24,724 nt of DNA from Phycisphaerales bacterium UBA7708 (GTDB lineage Bacteria > Planctomycetota > Phycisphaerae > Sedimentisphaerales > Anaerohalosphaeraceae). The DNA lies in the NCBI GenBank assembly GCA_002482415.1, contig DLFY01000144.1:4472-29195 (forward strand), given 5' to 3'. Position 1 is the first letter of the stretch. Each line of letters begins with the position of its first letter. The notes beneath the pieces are model-generated. The model did not search any database. It had not been told where the DNA came from and saw nothing but the letters and a program-made list of their open reading frames with translations. A program made the translations under genes and the position numbers. Positions 16,175 to 22,454 of the stretch are shown one piece after another.

Positions 16175-17436
16175 ACATGAAAAGGATTTGTCTGATAATA
16201 TGGGCCATGACGTCGATGTCTCTGTGCGGCGCTATTGGTTCATATCATGTGGTTATTGGGCCGGTTGACGCGGATGTTCAGGGTGTGCCGCTTTCTGTTG
16301 ACCTGGAGGGGGTTCCCTATCCAGAATCTGTTGGTCAGCCGGTGATGGTCCGCATTGATGGTCAAAAGAAAATCCCCGTAGCCTGTCAGCTTGATTCCGG
16401 CCGGGTAAGCCGGTTGTGGTTTATCCCGGATGGTGTGATTAAAGCGGGACAAAAGGCGACATTTGAGGTCACATTTTCTGATTCCAGGAAACAAGATGCT
16501 TCGCTTGCGGCCGTGGTGGATGACAAAACCATCACCCTGCAGGCCGGTGAGCACAAGATTCTGCAATATTATCATGCAATATGTCCCGCTCCGGAAGGGG
16601 TATCGCCGCGGTTTGCCAAAAGCGGATTTATTCATCCGCTCTGGTCTCCGGAGGGTAACCGTCTGACGCAAATTCAGCCGAACGACCATTATCATCACTA
16701 CGGGATATGGAATCCGTGGACCAAGACCCATGTCGAGGGACGGGAGGTGGATTTCTGGAATATTGGTGATGGAAAAGGTACGGTTCGTTTTGCCGGGATT
16801 CTTTCGACGACCAGCGGCCCGGTGTTTGGCGGATTCAAGGTGCGTCAGGAGCATGTCGATTTTACGGCCAAACCAACTGAAAAAGTGGCGATGAATGAAG
16901 TCTGGGATGTGCGGGCGTTTGCCTGCCGGATTGAAGACCGTCCTGTCTGGGTTGTGGATTTTACCAGTATTCTCAATAACGCCCTGACGACCACCATTGA
17001 ACTGCCCGATTATCGCTACGGCGGCGGGATTGGATTCCGGGCCACGGAGAAATGGATTCGCGACAACTGTTCGGTTCTGACCTCCGAGGGCAAAACCCGC
17101 AAGGATGCCGATGGAACCCGTGCCCGGTGGTGTGATGTCAACGGCCAGATTGACCAGGGGCGTTCGGGGATTGTGTTTTTGAGCCACATCAGCAATCGTG
17201 AGCATCCTGAACCGATGCGGGTCTGGCCGCTCGATTCGCAGGGCAACGGCAACCTGTTTTTTGAATTCTGTCCGATTCGGCTTACCGGCTGGGAGATTCA
17301 TCCCGGCAATGAATATGTGCTGCGTTATCGCATGATCGTGTATGATGGAAAAATGAGTCCTGAAATGTCGGAGGTATTATGGAAAAACTTCACACAGCCG
17401 CCCCTCGCTGTTTTAACCGCTGCAGCCGTACAATAA
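16171..17436 (+). CDS. PmoA-like / DUF6807 secreted protein
   Basis: This 421-residue protein has a signal peptide (MNMKR, then a hydrophobic stretch to about residue 22). Its most telling block is SGFIHPLWSPEGNRLTQ (151-167) followed by NDHYHHYGIWNPW (171-183), the His-rich signature of the family named PmoA in automatic annotation and now DUF6807. The link of that name to methane monooxygenase is misleading. Family members sit in planctomycete and Bacteroidetes sugar loci beside Gfo/Idh/MocA and ThuA genes, and their activity is not established to my knowledge. The fold appears beta-rich. The start overlaps the URO-D stop by 4 nt, and the end overlaps the ThuA-like start by 58 nt. Confidence 0.88.
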   Translation: MNMKRICLIIWAMTSMSLCGAIGSYHVVIGPVDADVQGVPLSVDLEGVPYPESVGQPVMVRIDGQKKIPVACQLDSGRVSRLWFIPDGVIKAGQKATFEVTFSDSRKQDASLAAVVDDKTITLQAGEHKILQYYHAICPAPEGVSPRFAKSGFIHPLWSPEGNRLTQIQPNDHYHHYGIWNPWTKTHVEGREVDFWNIGDGKGTVRFAGILSTTSGPVFGGFKVRQEHVDFTAKPTEKVAMNEVWDVRAFACRIEDRPVWVVDFTSILNNALTTTIELPDYRYGGGIGFRATEKWIRDNCSVLTSEGKTRKDADGTRARWCDVNGQIDQGRSGIVFLSHISNREHPEPMRVWPLDSQGNGNLFFEFCPIRLTGWEIHPGNEYVLRYRMIVYDGKMSPEMSEVLWKNFTQPPLAVLTAAAVQ

Positions 17437-18194
17437 CGCTTGCGGGATTGCTGTTTGTTCTGCTGGCCGGGGCTGCCGCCATGGCCAAGGGGCATGTTCT
17501 GATTTACACCAAGAACGGCAAGGGATATGTTCACGACAATATTCCGGCCAGTGTGGAATGTCTCAAGACAATCTGCGAGCAGAACCAGTGGACGTATGAA
17601 GTTACCGACAAGGCGGATGTGTTTACGGCGGATAAAATCAAGACGTTTGATGTTCTGGTCTTTTCCAACACCAACAATGAGACGTTTGATACCGAAGAGC
17701 AGAAGCAGGTGTTCAAGAGCTACATTCAGGGCGGCGGGGCATTTGTCGGGATTCATTCGGTCTGCGGGTCGGAGCGGCAATGGCCGTGGTTCTGGGCCAA
17801 TCTGGGCGGCAAGTTTGTGCGTCATCCGGCCTTCCAGAAATTTGATATTAAAGTGATTGATCATAAACATCCGTCAACAGAATTTCTGCCCGACGTATGG
17901 AAGTGGGAAGATGAATGCTATTATCTGAATCAGCTCAATCCCTCCATCCATATCCTGCTGGCGGCGGATTTGACGACTGTTAAAGATGACAAGAAGAAAG
18001 AGTATCCCGGCGAAGTGTTCGGTAATTACTTTCCGCTGTGCTGGTATCAGGAGTTCGACGGCGGGCGTCAATGGTACACGGCGATGGGGCATGATCCCAA
18101 ACACTATCAGGACGAGAACTTTATCAAGCACCTGACCGGCGGGATTCGCTGGGCGATGCAGAAGCAGACAACGGCTGCATCGAAAGCTCAATAG
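17379..18194 (+). CDS. ThuA-like (trehalose utilisation) domain protein, exported
   Basis: This 271-residue protein has a long basic n-region (MEKLHTAAPRCFNRCSR) and a hydrophobic core, giving a signal peptide to about residue 36. The ThuA domain, a class I glutamine amidotransferase-like fold, follows: HVLIYTKNGKGYVHD (39-53), VLVFSNTNN, GGGAFVGIHS (118-127), and the closing MGHDPKHYQDENFIKHLTGGIRW. The nucleophile-elbow cysteine of true amidotransferases is not obvious. ThuA of Sinorhizobium acts in a trehalose route that yields 3-keto sugars together with the Gfo/Idh/MocA protein ThuB, which is relevant to the oxidoreductase two genes on. GGAGG lies 4 nt before the ATG inside the preceding gene, and the signal peptide supports this overlapping start. 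Confidence 0.93.
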   Translation: MEKLHTAAPRCFNRCSRTITLAGLLFVLLAGAAAMAKGHVLIYTKNGKGYVHDNIPASVECLKTICEQNQWTYEVTDKADVFTADKIKTFDVLVFSNTNNETFDTEEQKQVFKSYIQGGGAFVGIHSVCGSERQWPWFWANLGGKFVRHPAFQKFDIKVIDHKHPSTEFLPDVWKWEDECYYLNQLNPSIHILLAADLTTVKDDKKKEYPGEVFGNYFPLCWYQEFDGGRQWYTAMGHDPKHYQDENFIKHLTGGIRWAMQKQTTAASKAQ

Positions 18195-18211
18195 GGGACT
18201 GGAACATGGAT

Positions 18212-18238
18212 GTCTGAGTTTCACAGGGTTTCTCAGAC
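18212..18238 (+). other. Intercistronic hairpin before the second pseudopilin gene
   Basis: GTCTGAG (18212-18218) and CTCAGAC (18232-18238) form a perfect 7-bp stem with a 13-nt loop between the ThuA-like stop and the pseudopilin start. No T tract follows, so it is not a classical terminator. It may stabilise one part of the message or tune expression of the pseudopilin relative to its neighbours. Confidence 0.45.
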
Positions 18239-18267
18239 AGATGAAATATGAAAGAAAGGGTATTGGT

Positions 18268-19122
18268 ATGAAAAAGGCGTTTACATTAATTGAACTGCTG
18301 GTGGTGATTGCGATTATTGCTTTGCTGCTGGCGATTGTGGTGCCGGCGCTGCACCTGGCCAAGCGTAAAGGGTCGCTGGTTGTCTGCATGATGAACACGA
18401 AGAATCTGTCGCTGTCCTGGTATATGTATAAGGAGGAGTGTGACGGTCGGATTATGAGTGCTCAGATGGAAGGCAGGGAGAATGGCGGCCATTATGTCGG
18501 CTGGACCGGGACGCCTCGTGATGTCAATGGTACGGCCATGAGCATTACGCAGTCCAGTCCGCCTGTGACTGATGCCGATGAAATCCGGGGGATTGAACGA
18601 GGGCGTCTTTTTGAGTATGTCAAAGATCCCAAGGCTTACCATTGCCCCGGCGACAATATTCGCCGAAGCAAATATGACGGCACGCCGGTCTTTTTGTCTT
18701 ATTCCGTGCCTACCTGTCTGTTTGCCGCTACGGATTCCACATCGACTCGCTATAAGCAGCAGATCGTCAAGTATGCCGAAATTACGTCCCCCTCGCAGCG
18801 GTATAATTTTGTTGAGGTGGCCCAGACCCGCAACTGGAACATGAGTGGATGGTTTTCGTTCGGCGCACCGGAGTGGACCGGTGACAATCAGCGGTGGGGA
18901 TGGTGGGATCCGATGGCCGTGAATCATGGTGATGCGAGTGTTTTGGGTTTCTGTGACGGACACGCTGAATCACGTAAGTGGCAGGATTCATTTACCAAGG
19001 AGCGCGTGGATAAGCTGATTACACAAAATGTGGACACGTATAATATTGAATATCCCCCGGCGGGTCAGACTGAAGATATCGGTTTTATGGTTAAAGGGTG
19101 GGCCTATCGGTACAGACCGTAG
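18268..19122 (+). CDS. Pseudopilin-like protein with H-X9-DG motif (second copy)
   Basis: This 284-residue protein begins MKKAFTLIELL: a three-residue basic leader, Ala (not Gly) before the processed Phe5, Glu9 at mature +5, and a hydrophobic helix to about residue 28. His220, nine residues and Asp230-Gly231 form the H-X9-DG motif. The ATG at 18268 was preferred over 18241 because it gives the normal short leader and has AAGG about 9 nt upstream. It has the same build as the copy at 2908 but differs widely in its middle. It lies between the ThuA-like and oxidoreductase genes on the same strand with short gaps, so it is probably part of the operon. Its role in a sugar operon is unknown; a surface-exposed binding or secretion role is inferred. 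Confidence 0.92.
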   Translation: MKKAFTLIELLVVIAIIALLLAIVVPALHLAKRKGSLVVCMMNTKNLSLSWYMYKEECDGRIMSAQMEGRENGGHYVGWTGTPRDVNGTAMSITQSSPPVTDADEIRGIERGRLFEYVKDPKAYHCPGDNIRRSKYDGTPVFLSYSVPTCLFAATDSTSTRYKQQIVKYAEITSPSQRYNFVEVAQTRNWNMSGWFSFGAPEWTGDNQRWGWWDPMAVNHGDASVLGFCDGHAESRKWQDSFTKERVDKLITQNVDTYNIEYPPAGQTEDIGFMVKGWAYRYRP

Positions 19123-19178
19123 AATCTTTGGGTGTTGAATAAAAAACGAATTTGAATCCTTAAGAAACGGAAGGCATT

Positions 19179-20564
19179 ATGAAACGCAGAGAGTTTTTGA
19201 AGAGTGCGGCCGCAGCGGCGACCGGGATTCTCGGATTTCCAACCATCGTTCCGTCGGTTGTTCTGGGCAAGGATGCACCCAACAGCAAGATTACCATTGC
19301 CCAGATCGGGTTTGGCCGGATTGCCCGCGATCATGATTTGCCCGAGACGATTAAACACGAAATGTGTCGGATCGTAGCCGTTTCGGATCTCGACTCCAAA
19401 CGCTTAGCCGACGGTAAGAAATGGATTGAGGGATATTACACCAGGAAATACAATAAAGAAAACTACATTGATGTCAAGACCTATGGCGATTACCACGAAA
19501 TCATTGCCGACAAGAATATCGATGCGGTCATCATTTCCACGCCTGACCACTGGCACGCTCAGCCGGCGATGGAAGCGGCACTGGCTGGCAAACACATCTA
19601 CATGCAGAAGCCAGCATCGCTGACGATTGCCGAAGGCCGCCAGATGGCAGATGCCATCAAGCACAGCGGGGTGATTTTCCAGGTCGGCAGCCAGCAGCGT
19701 TCACGCAATCCGTGGCCGCAGTTCAAGAATGTATGCCAGATGGTTCGTAACGGCAAGATTGGTACGCTGCGACATGTCAAAGTTGGTCTGATGACTGACC
19801 CGGGCTGCGGGGAAGAACCCGAAATGCCCGTTCCTGCCAACCTGAATTATGAGATGTGGCTGGGCTGTACGCCACAGGTGTATTACACCGAAAAGCGTGT
19901 TCACCCCCAGAAAGATTATTCTCGTCCGGGCTGGCTTCGCTGCGAGCAGTTCGGCGCCGGGATGATTACCGGCTGGGGTTCGCACCATCTTGATGCCGCT
20001 CACTGGGGTATGGATGCCGAATACACAGGCCCGATTGAGCTGGAAGGGACTGCTGAATTTCCCAAGTCCGGCTTGTGGAGTGTCCACGGCGATTTTGATG
20101 TCCATACCAAATATGCCAGGGGGATTACGATGCATATCAGCAGCAAATTCCCCTGCGGCGTACGTTTCGAAGGCGACGAAGGCTGGATTTATGTGGCGAG
20201 GGGTGGTGGAAGAGCGACCGAGAGCGATCCGGTGTCCGGCGATCCCAATCAGGCCCCGCTGATGGTTAGTGACAAAAAGCTCCTTGACGGTGATCCCGGC
20301 AAGGATAAAATCCAACTGTATCTCAGTCCTGAACAGCACCTGAACTGGCTGGAGAGCATTCAGACCGGCAAGCAGCCGATTACCAATGCTGAAATTGCTC
20401 ACCGGTCGTGCAGTGCCTGTCTGCTGAGCCATATTGCCATGAAGCTCAAACGCAAACTCCGCTGGGATCCGGTCAAAGAGCAGTTTCTTGACGATGCCGA
20501 GGCCAACGCGATGCTGTCGCGTCCCCAGCGTGCCCCGTATGGAACCAATTACGTGAAAGCCTAA
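19179..20564 (+). CDS. Tat-exported Gfo/Idh/MocA-family oxidoreductase
   Basis: This 461-residue protein starts MKRREFLKSAAAAATG, a twin-arginine signal followed by a hydrophobic stretch, so it is folded and loaded with cofactor before export. The Rossmann motif IGFGRIA is at 43-49. The usual EKP appears as QKP (143-145), keeping the catalytic lysine, and GSHHLDAAHW (267-276) supplies the conserved Asp and His. A family-typical C-terminal domain ends near residue 450. Relatives oxidise or reduce sugar hydroxyls with tightly bound NAD(P), and some cleave glycosides by transient oxidation. GGAAGG lies 4-5 nt before the ATG. It is the last gene of the operon and is followed by a strong terminator. 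The substrate is unknown. Confidence 0.95.
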   Translation: MKRREFLKSAAAAATGILGFPTIVPSVVLGKDAPNSKITIAQIGFGRIARDHDLPETIKHEMCRIVAVSDLDSKRLADGKKWIEGYYTRKYNKENYIDVKTYGDYHEIIADKNIDAVIISTPDHWHAQPAMEAALAGKHIYMQKPASLTIAEGRQMADAIKHSGVIFQVGSQQRSRNPWPQFKNVCQMVRNGKIGTLRHVKVGLMTDPGCGEEPEMPVPANLNYEMWLGCTPQVYYTEKRVHPQKDYSRPGWLRCEQFGAGMITGWGSHHLDAAHWGMDAEYTGPIELEGTAEFPKSGLWSVHGDFDVHTKYARGITMHISSKFPCGVRFEGDEGWIYVARGGGRATESDPVSGDPNQAPLMVSDKKLLDGDPGKDKIQLYLSPEQHLNWLESIQTGKQPITNAEIAHRSCSACLLSHIAMKLKRKLRWDPVKEQFLDDAEANAMLSRPQRAPYGTNYVKA

Positions 20565-20587
20565 ACTATTTCCGGGTCAAATCCAAA

Positions 20588-20618
20588 GGCCGGGCTGTTC
20601 GCAGCGCCGGCCTTTTTT
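20588..20618 (+). terminator. Rho-independent terminator of the ThuA/oxidoreductase operon
   Basis: GGCCGG-GCTG pairs with CAGC-G-CCGGCC around a TTCG tetraloop, with a single bulged G, followed by six T (20613-20618). This is a strong terminator 23 bp after the stop codon. Preceding A residues (20585-20587) may make it partly active for the convergent DUF486 gene as well. Confidence 0.9.
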
Positions 20619-20671
20619 GCGTCATAATCCATGTGGATTGCTCAGAATTCGCTTTGCAATTGCTTGAAATC

Positions 20672-21010
20672 CTACCATTTTTTGAAAATGAAAAACACCG
20701 CCAGTACAATCAATCCGAAGCCTACCATGTAATTCCACGTTATCTTTTCCTTGAGATAGACGACGGAAAACACCGCAAAGACCACCAGCGTAATAACCTC
20801 CTGGATGGTCTTGAGCTGGGCGGCATTGTAGGTTGCGTGGCCGAAGCGGTTGGCCGGCACCTGAAAACAGTATTCGACAAACGCAATCAGCCAACTGACT
20901 AAAATCACCAGCCACAGAGCCTTGTCCTTGAACTTCAGGTGTCCGTACCAGGCCATCGTCATAAATACATTTGATATTATCAGCAAAAAAATCGGCAGCA
21001 ATGCTTTCAT
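20672..21010 (-). CDS. DUF486 / DMT-type small membrane protein
   Basis: This 112-residue protein consists almost wholly of four transmembrane helices (about 3-21, 31-49, 70-88, 92-109). The pattern MAWYGHLKF near residues 19-27 and FVEYCFQVPANRFGH (44-58) matches the DUF486 (DMT_6) family of drug/metabolite-transporter-like proteins, of unknown substrate. The length is normal for the family. AGGGA lies 6 nt before the ATG. It converges on the oxidoreductase operon and diverges from the YeeE/YedE pair, so it is probably transcribed alone. Confidence 0.9.
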   Translation of the reverse strand: MKALLPIFLLIISNVFMTMAWYGHLKFKDKALWLVILVSWLIAFVEYCFQVPANRFGHATYNAAQLKTIQEVITLVVFAVFSVVYLKEKITWNYMVGFGLIVLAVFFIFKKW

Positions 21011-21039
21011 ATAGAATCCCTAATAAACCCGTTTGCGAT

Positions 21040-21068
21040 TATTTAGACATACTTTTGTCTTTTGTCAA
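21040..21068 (-). promoter_or_regulatory. Possible promoter of the DUF486 gene
   Basis: On the minus strand a perfect TTGACA (21063-21068) is followed after 17 bp by TAAATA (21040-21045), a poor -10. The position, 30 bp upstream of the ATG at 21010, is suitable. Confidence 0.4.
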
Positions 21069-21092
21069 GTCCAGTTATTTATAAAAAATATA

Positions 21093-21120
21093 TTGCCAGA
21101 ATGTGTGAAAATGTCATAAT
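21093..21120 (+). promoter_or_regulatory. Promoter of the YeeE/YedE pair
   Basis: TTGCCA (21093-21098) and CATAAT (21115-21120) each match five of six consensus bases and are 16 bp apart. Transcription would start near 21127, giving a leader of about 32 nt that carries the GGAGGT ribosome binding site. Confidence 0.6.
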
Positions 21121-21158
21121 TGTACAGCAACAATACCACAAAGATATGGAGGTGTCTT

Positions 21159-21692
21159 ATGACCGGACAGAAAGTTGCAAAAACGATCGTTCCGTGGTGG
21201 GTGGCGGGAATACTGCTTGGGCTGGTGCAGATTCTGGCCGTCTGGGTGGCCGACCCGCTGGGTGTTTCAACCCAATTTGTCATTCTCGATGCCAAGGCCC
21301 TGAATCAGATTGCCCCGGAGTACACACAGAATCATCCCCTTATCAGTCAGCCCAGGAACCGTACGCTCGGTTATGGTTTCTGGCTGGATGCGGGTATGGT
21401 TCTCGGGGGGCTGGCTGCGGCGGTTGGCTATCGCCGCTGGAAGCTGCAGGCGATTCCCGTCTGGTGGAAGGTGAATCGCGGCGGTTCCGTTGCCTGTCGG
21501 TTTGCTGTGGGATTTAGTGCCGGCATCCTGATCCTGTTAGGGGCGCGTCTGGCCCACGGCTGTACCAGCGGGCAGTTCGCCAGCGGCTGGGCACAGCTCA
21601 GTCTGTCGGCGGTGCCGTTTACGATTACCCTGTTTGCCTTCGGGATGCTGACGGCTCGAATTGTTTTTCCAAAAACGCCTGATATCGAATAA
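21159..21692 (+). CDS. YeeE/YedE family sulfur transporter, first half
   Basis: This 177-residue inner-membrane protein has about four hydrophobic segments. The motif GARLAHGCTSGQFASG (128-143, Cys135) is the hallmark GxxxxxGCTSG of the YeeE/YedE (TsuA) family, where the cysteine sits on the thiosulfate/sulfur path. The ATG at 21159 was preferred over 21120 because GGAGGT lies 5 nt upstream and the first helix follows. The next gene, 15 bp on, has the complementary cysteine motif, so the pair corresponds to the two halves of one full-length transporter. Thiosulfate or related sulfur uptake is inferred from the family. Confidence 0.9.
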   Translation: MTGQKVAKTIVPWWVAGILLGLVQILAVWVADPLGVSTQFVILDAKALNQIAPEYTQNHPLISQPRNRTLGYGFWLDAGMVLGGLAAAVGYRRWKLQAIPVWWKVNRGGSVACRFAVGFSAGILILLGARLAHGCTSGQFASGWAQLSLSAVPFTITLFAFGMLTARIVFPKTPDIE

Positions 21693-21707
21693 GCCAGGGA
21701 GGCAATT

Positions 21708-22241
21708 ATGTTTGAAAATCCAAATATCACCGGTTTTGTCGTCGGGGTTCTGTTCGGTGCGTCGCTGTTTGTCGCCGGGCTTGCCGATCCGGATAAAATT
21801 ATTGGTACTCTTCGTCTGAAGGACTTTCACGCCATGCGGACGATAGCGGTCTTTGTGCTGGTGGGGATGCTGGGCACGTGGATTCTGCAACTGACCGGTC
21901 AGGCTCACCTGAGCATCAAACCGGCCACGATGGTCACGATTCTGCTGGGCGGGGCACTGCTGGGGATTGGTTTCGGGATGACGGGCTATTGTCCGGGCAC
22001 GGGGCTGGTCTGTGCGGCGGCAGGACGGATTGATGCGTTGATTACCGTTTTCGGCATGTTTGCCGGGGCGCTGGTGTATATCCTGATTTATCCATCCATC
22101 GTTTTGCCGCTGGAGAAGATTGCCAACTACGGCAAGGTCACGCTGCCGGAACTGACGAAAACCAGCGCTGCGGTCTGGGTATTGCCGATGGTTGCTATTG
22201 GCACTGTTGTGCTGCTGCTGACGGCCCGAAAAAAAAGCTGA
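21708..22241 (+). CDS. YeeE/YedE family sulfur transporter, second half (DUF6691-like)
   Basis: This 177-residue inner-membrane protein, equal in length to its upstream partner, has about five hydrophobic segments. GFGMTGYCPGTGLVCAAAGR (88-107, Cys95) is the second family motif. FVAGLADPDKI near residues 21-31 is typical of the short DUF6691 half-proteins. A GGGAGG box lies about 7 nt before the ATG. It probably forms a heterodimer with the first half. The last codons (Lys-Lys-Ser-stop) lie inside the terminator stem that follows. Confidence 0.9.
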   Translation: MFENPNITGFVVGVLFGASLFVAGLADPDKIIGTLRLKDFHAMRTIAVFVLVGMLGTWILQLTGQAHLSIKPATMVTILLGGALLGIGFGMTGYCPGTGLVCAAAGRIDALITVFGMFAGALVYILIYPSIVLPLEKIANYGKVTLPELTKTSAAVWVLPMVAIGTVVLLLTARKKS

Positions 22242-22269
22242 CATTGAAACATGTCAGCTTGTCGTTTTT
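22235..22269. terminator. Bidirectional rho-independent terminator between convergent genes
   Basis: AAGCTGACAT (22235-22244) and ATGTCAGCTT (22251-22260) form a perfect 10-bp stem with a 6-nt loop. On the plus strand TTTTT follows at 22265-22269. On the minus strand the stem runs straight into an eight-base T tract (complement of the A run ending at 22236). It therefore serves both the YeeE/YedE pair and the large minus-strand gene, and the plus-strand stop codon is part of the stem. Confidence 0.85.
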
Positions 22270-22454
22270 CGGTTTCGGCAAAGCTGCAAGGAGAAATATA
22301 CCCAACGGGCATGTAATTCCGCGAACAAAACAAGCAAGCGGTTGAAGCTGCTGTACTTAGCCGCGACGAACCAGAAAAATTCAAGCAGGATCAGTATATT
22401 TTTGTTTCGGGCATAGCATGAGTTTTGCGTCCAGTTATATATCATGATGAGCAA

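Noticed and set aside
16240..17301. 353-codon minus-strand open frame opposite the DUF6807 gene
   Set aside because: The plus-strand frame carries the DUF6807 signature and overlaps properly with its neighbours; the opposite frame has no motif.
16171..17436. Particulate methane monooxygenase subunit, as the PmoA label would suggest
   Set aside because: The protein has a single signal peptide and a soluble beta-rich body, not the multi-helix membrane subunit of methane monooxygenase; the family name is historical.
22254..22454. 66-codon minus-strand frame ending in the bidirectional terminator
   Set aside because: No Shine-Dalgarno sequence and no recognisable family. It could be a small hydrophobic peptide gene downstream of the dockerin-type protein, but the evidence is too thin.
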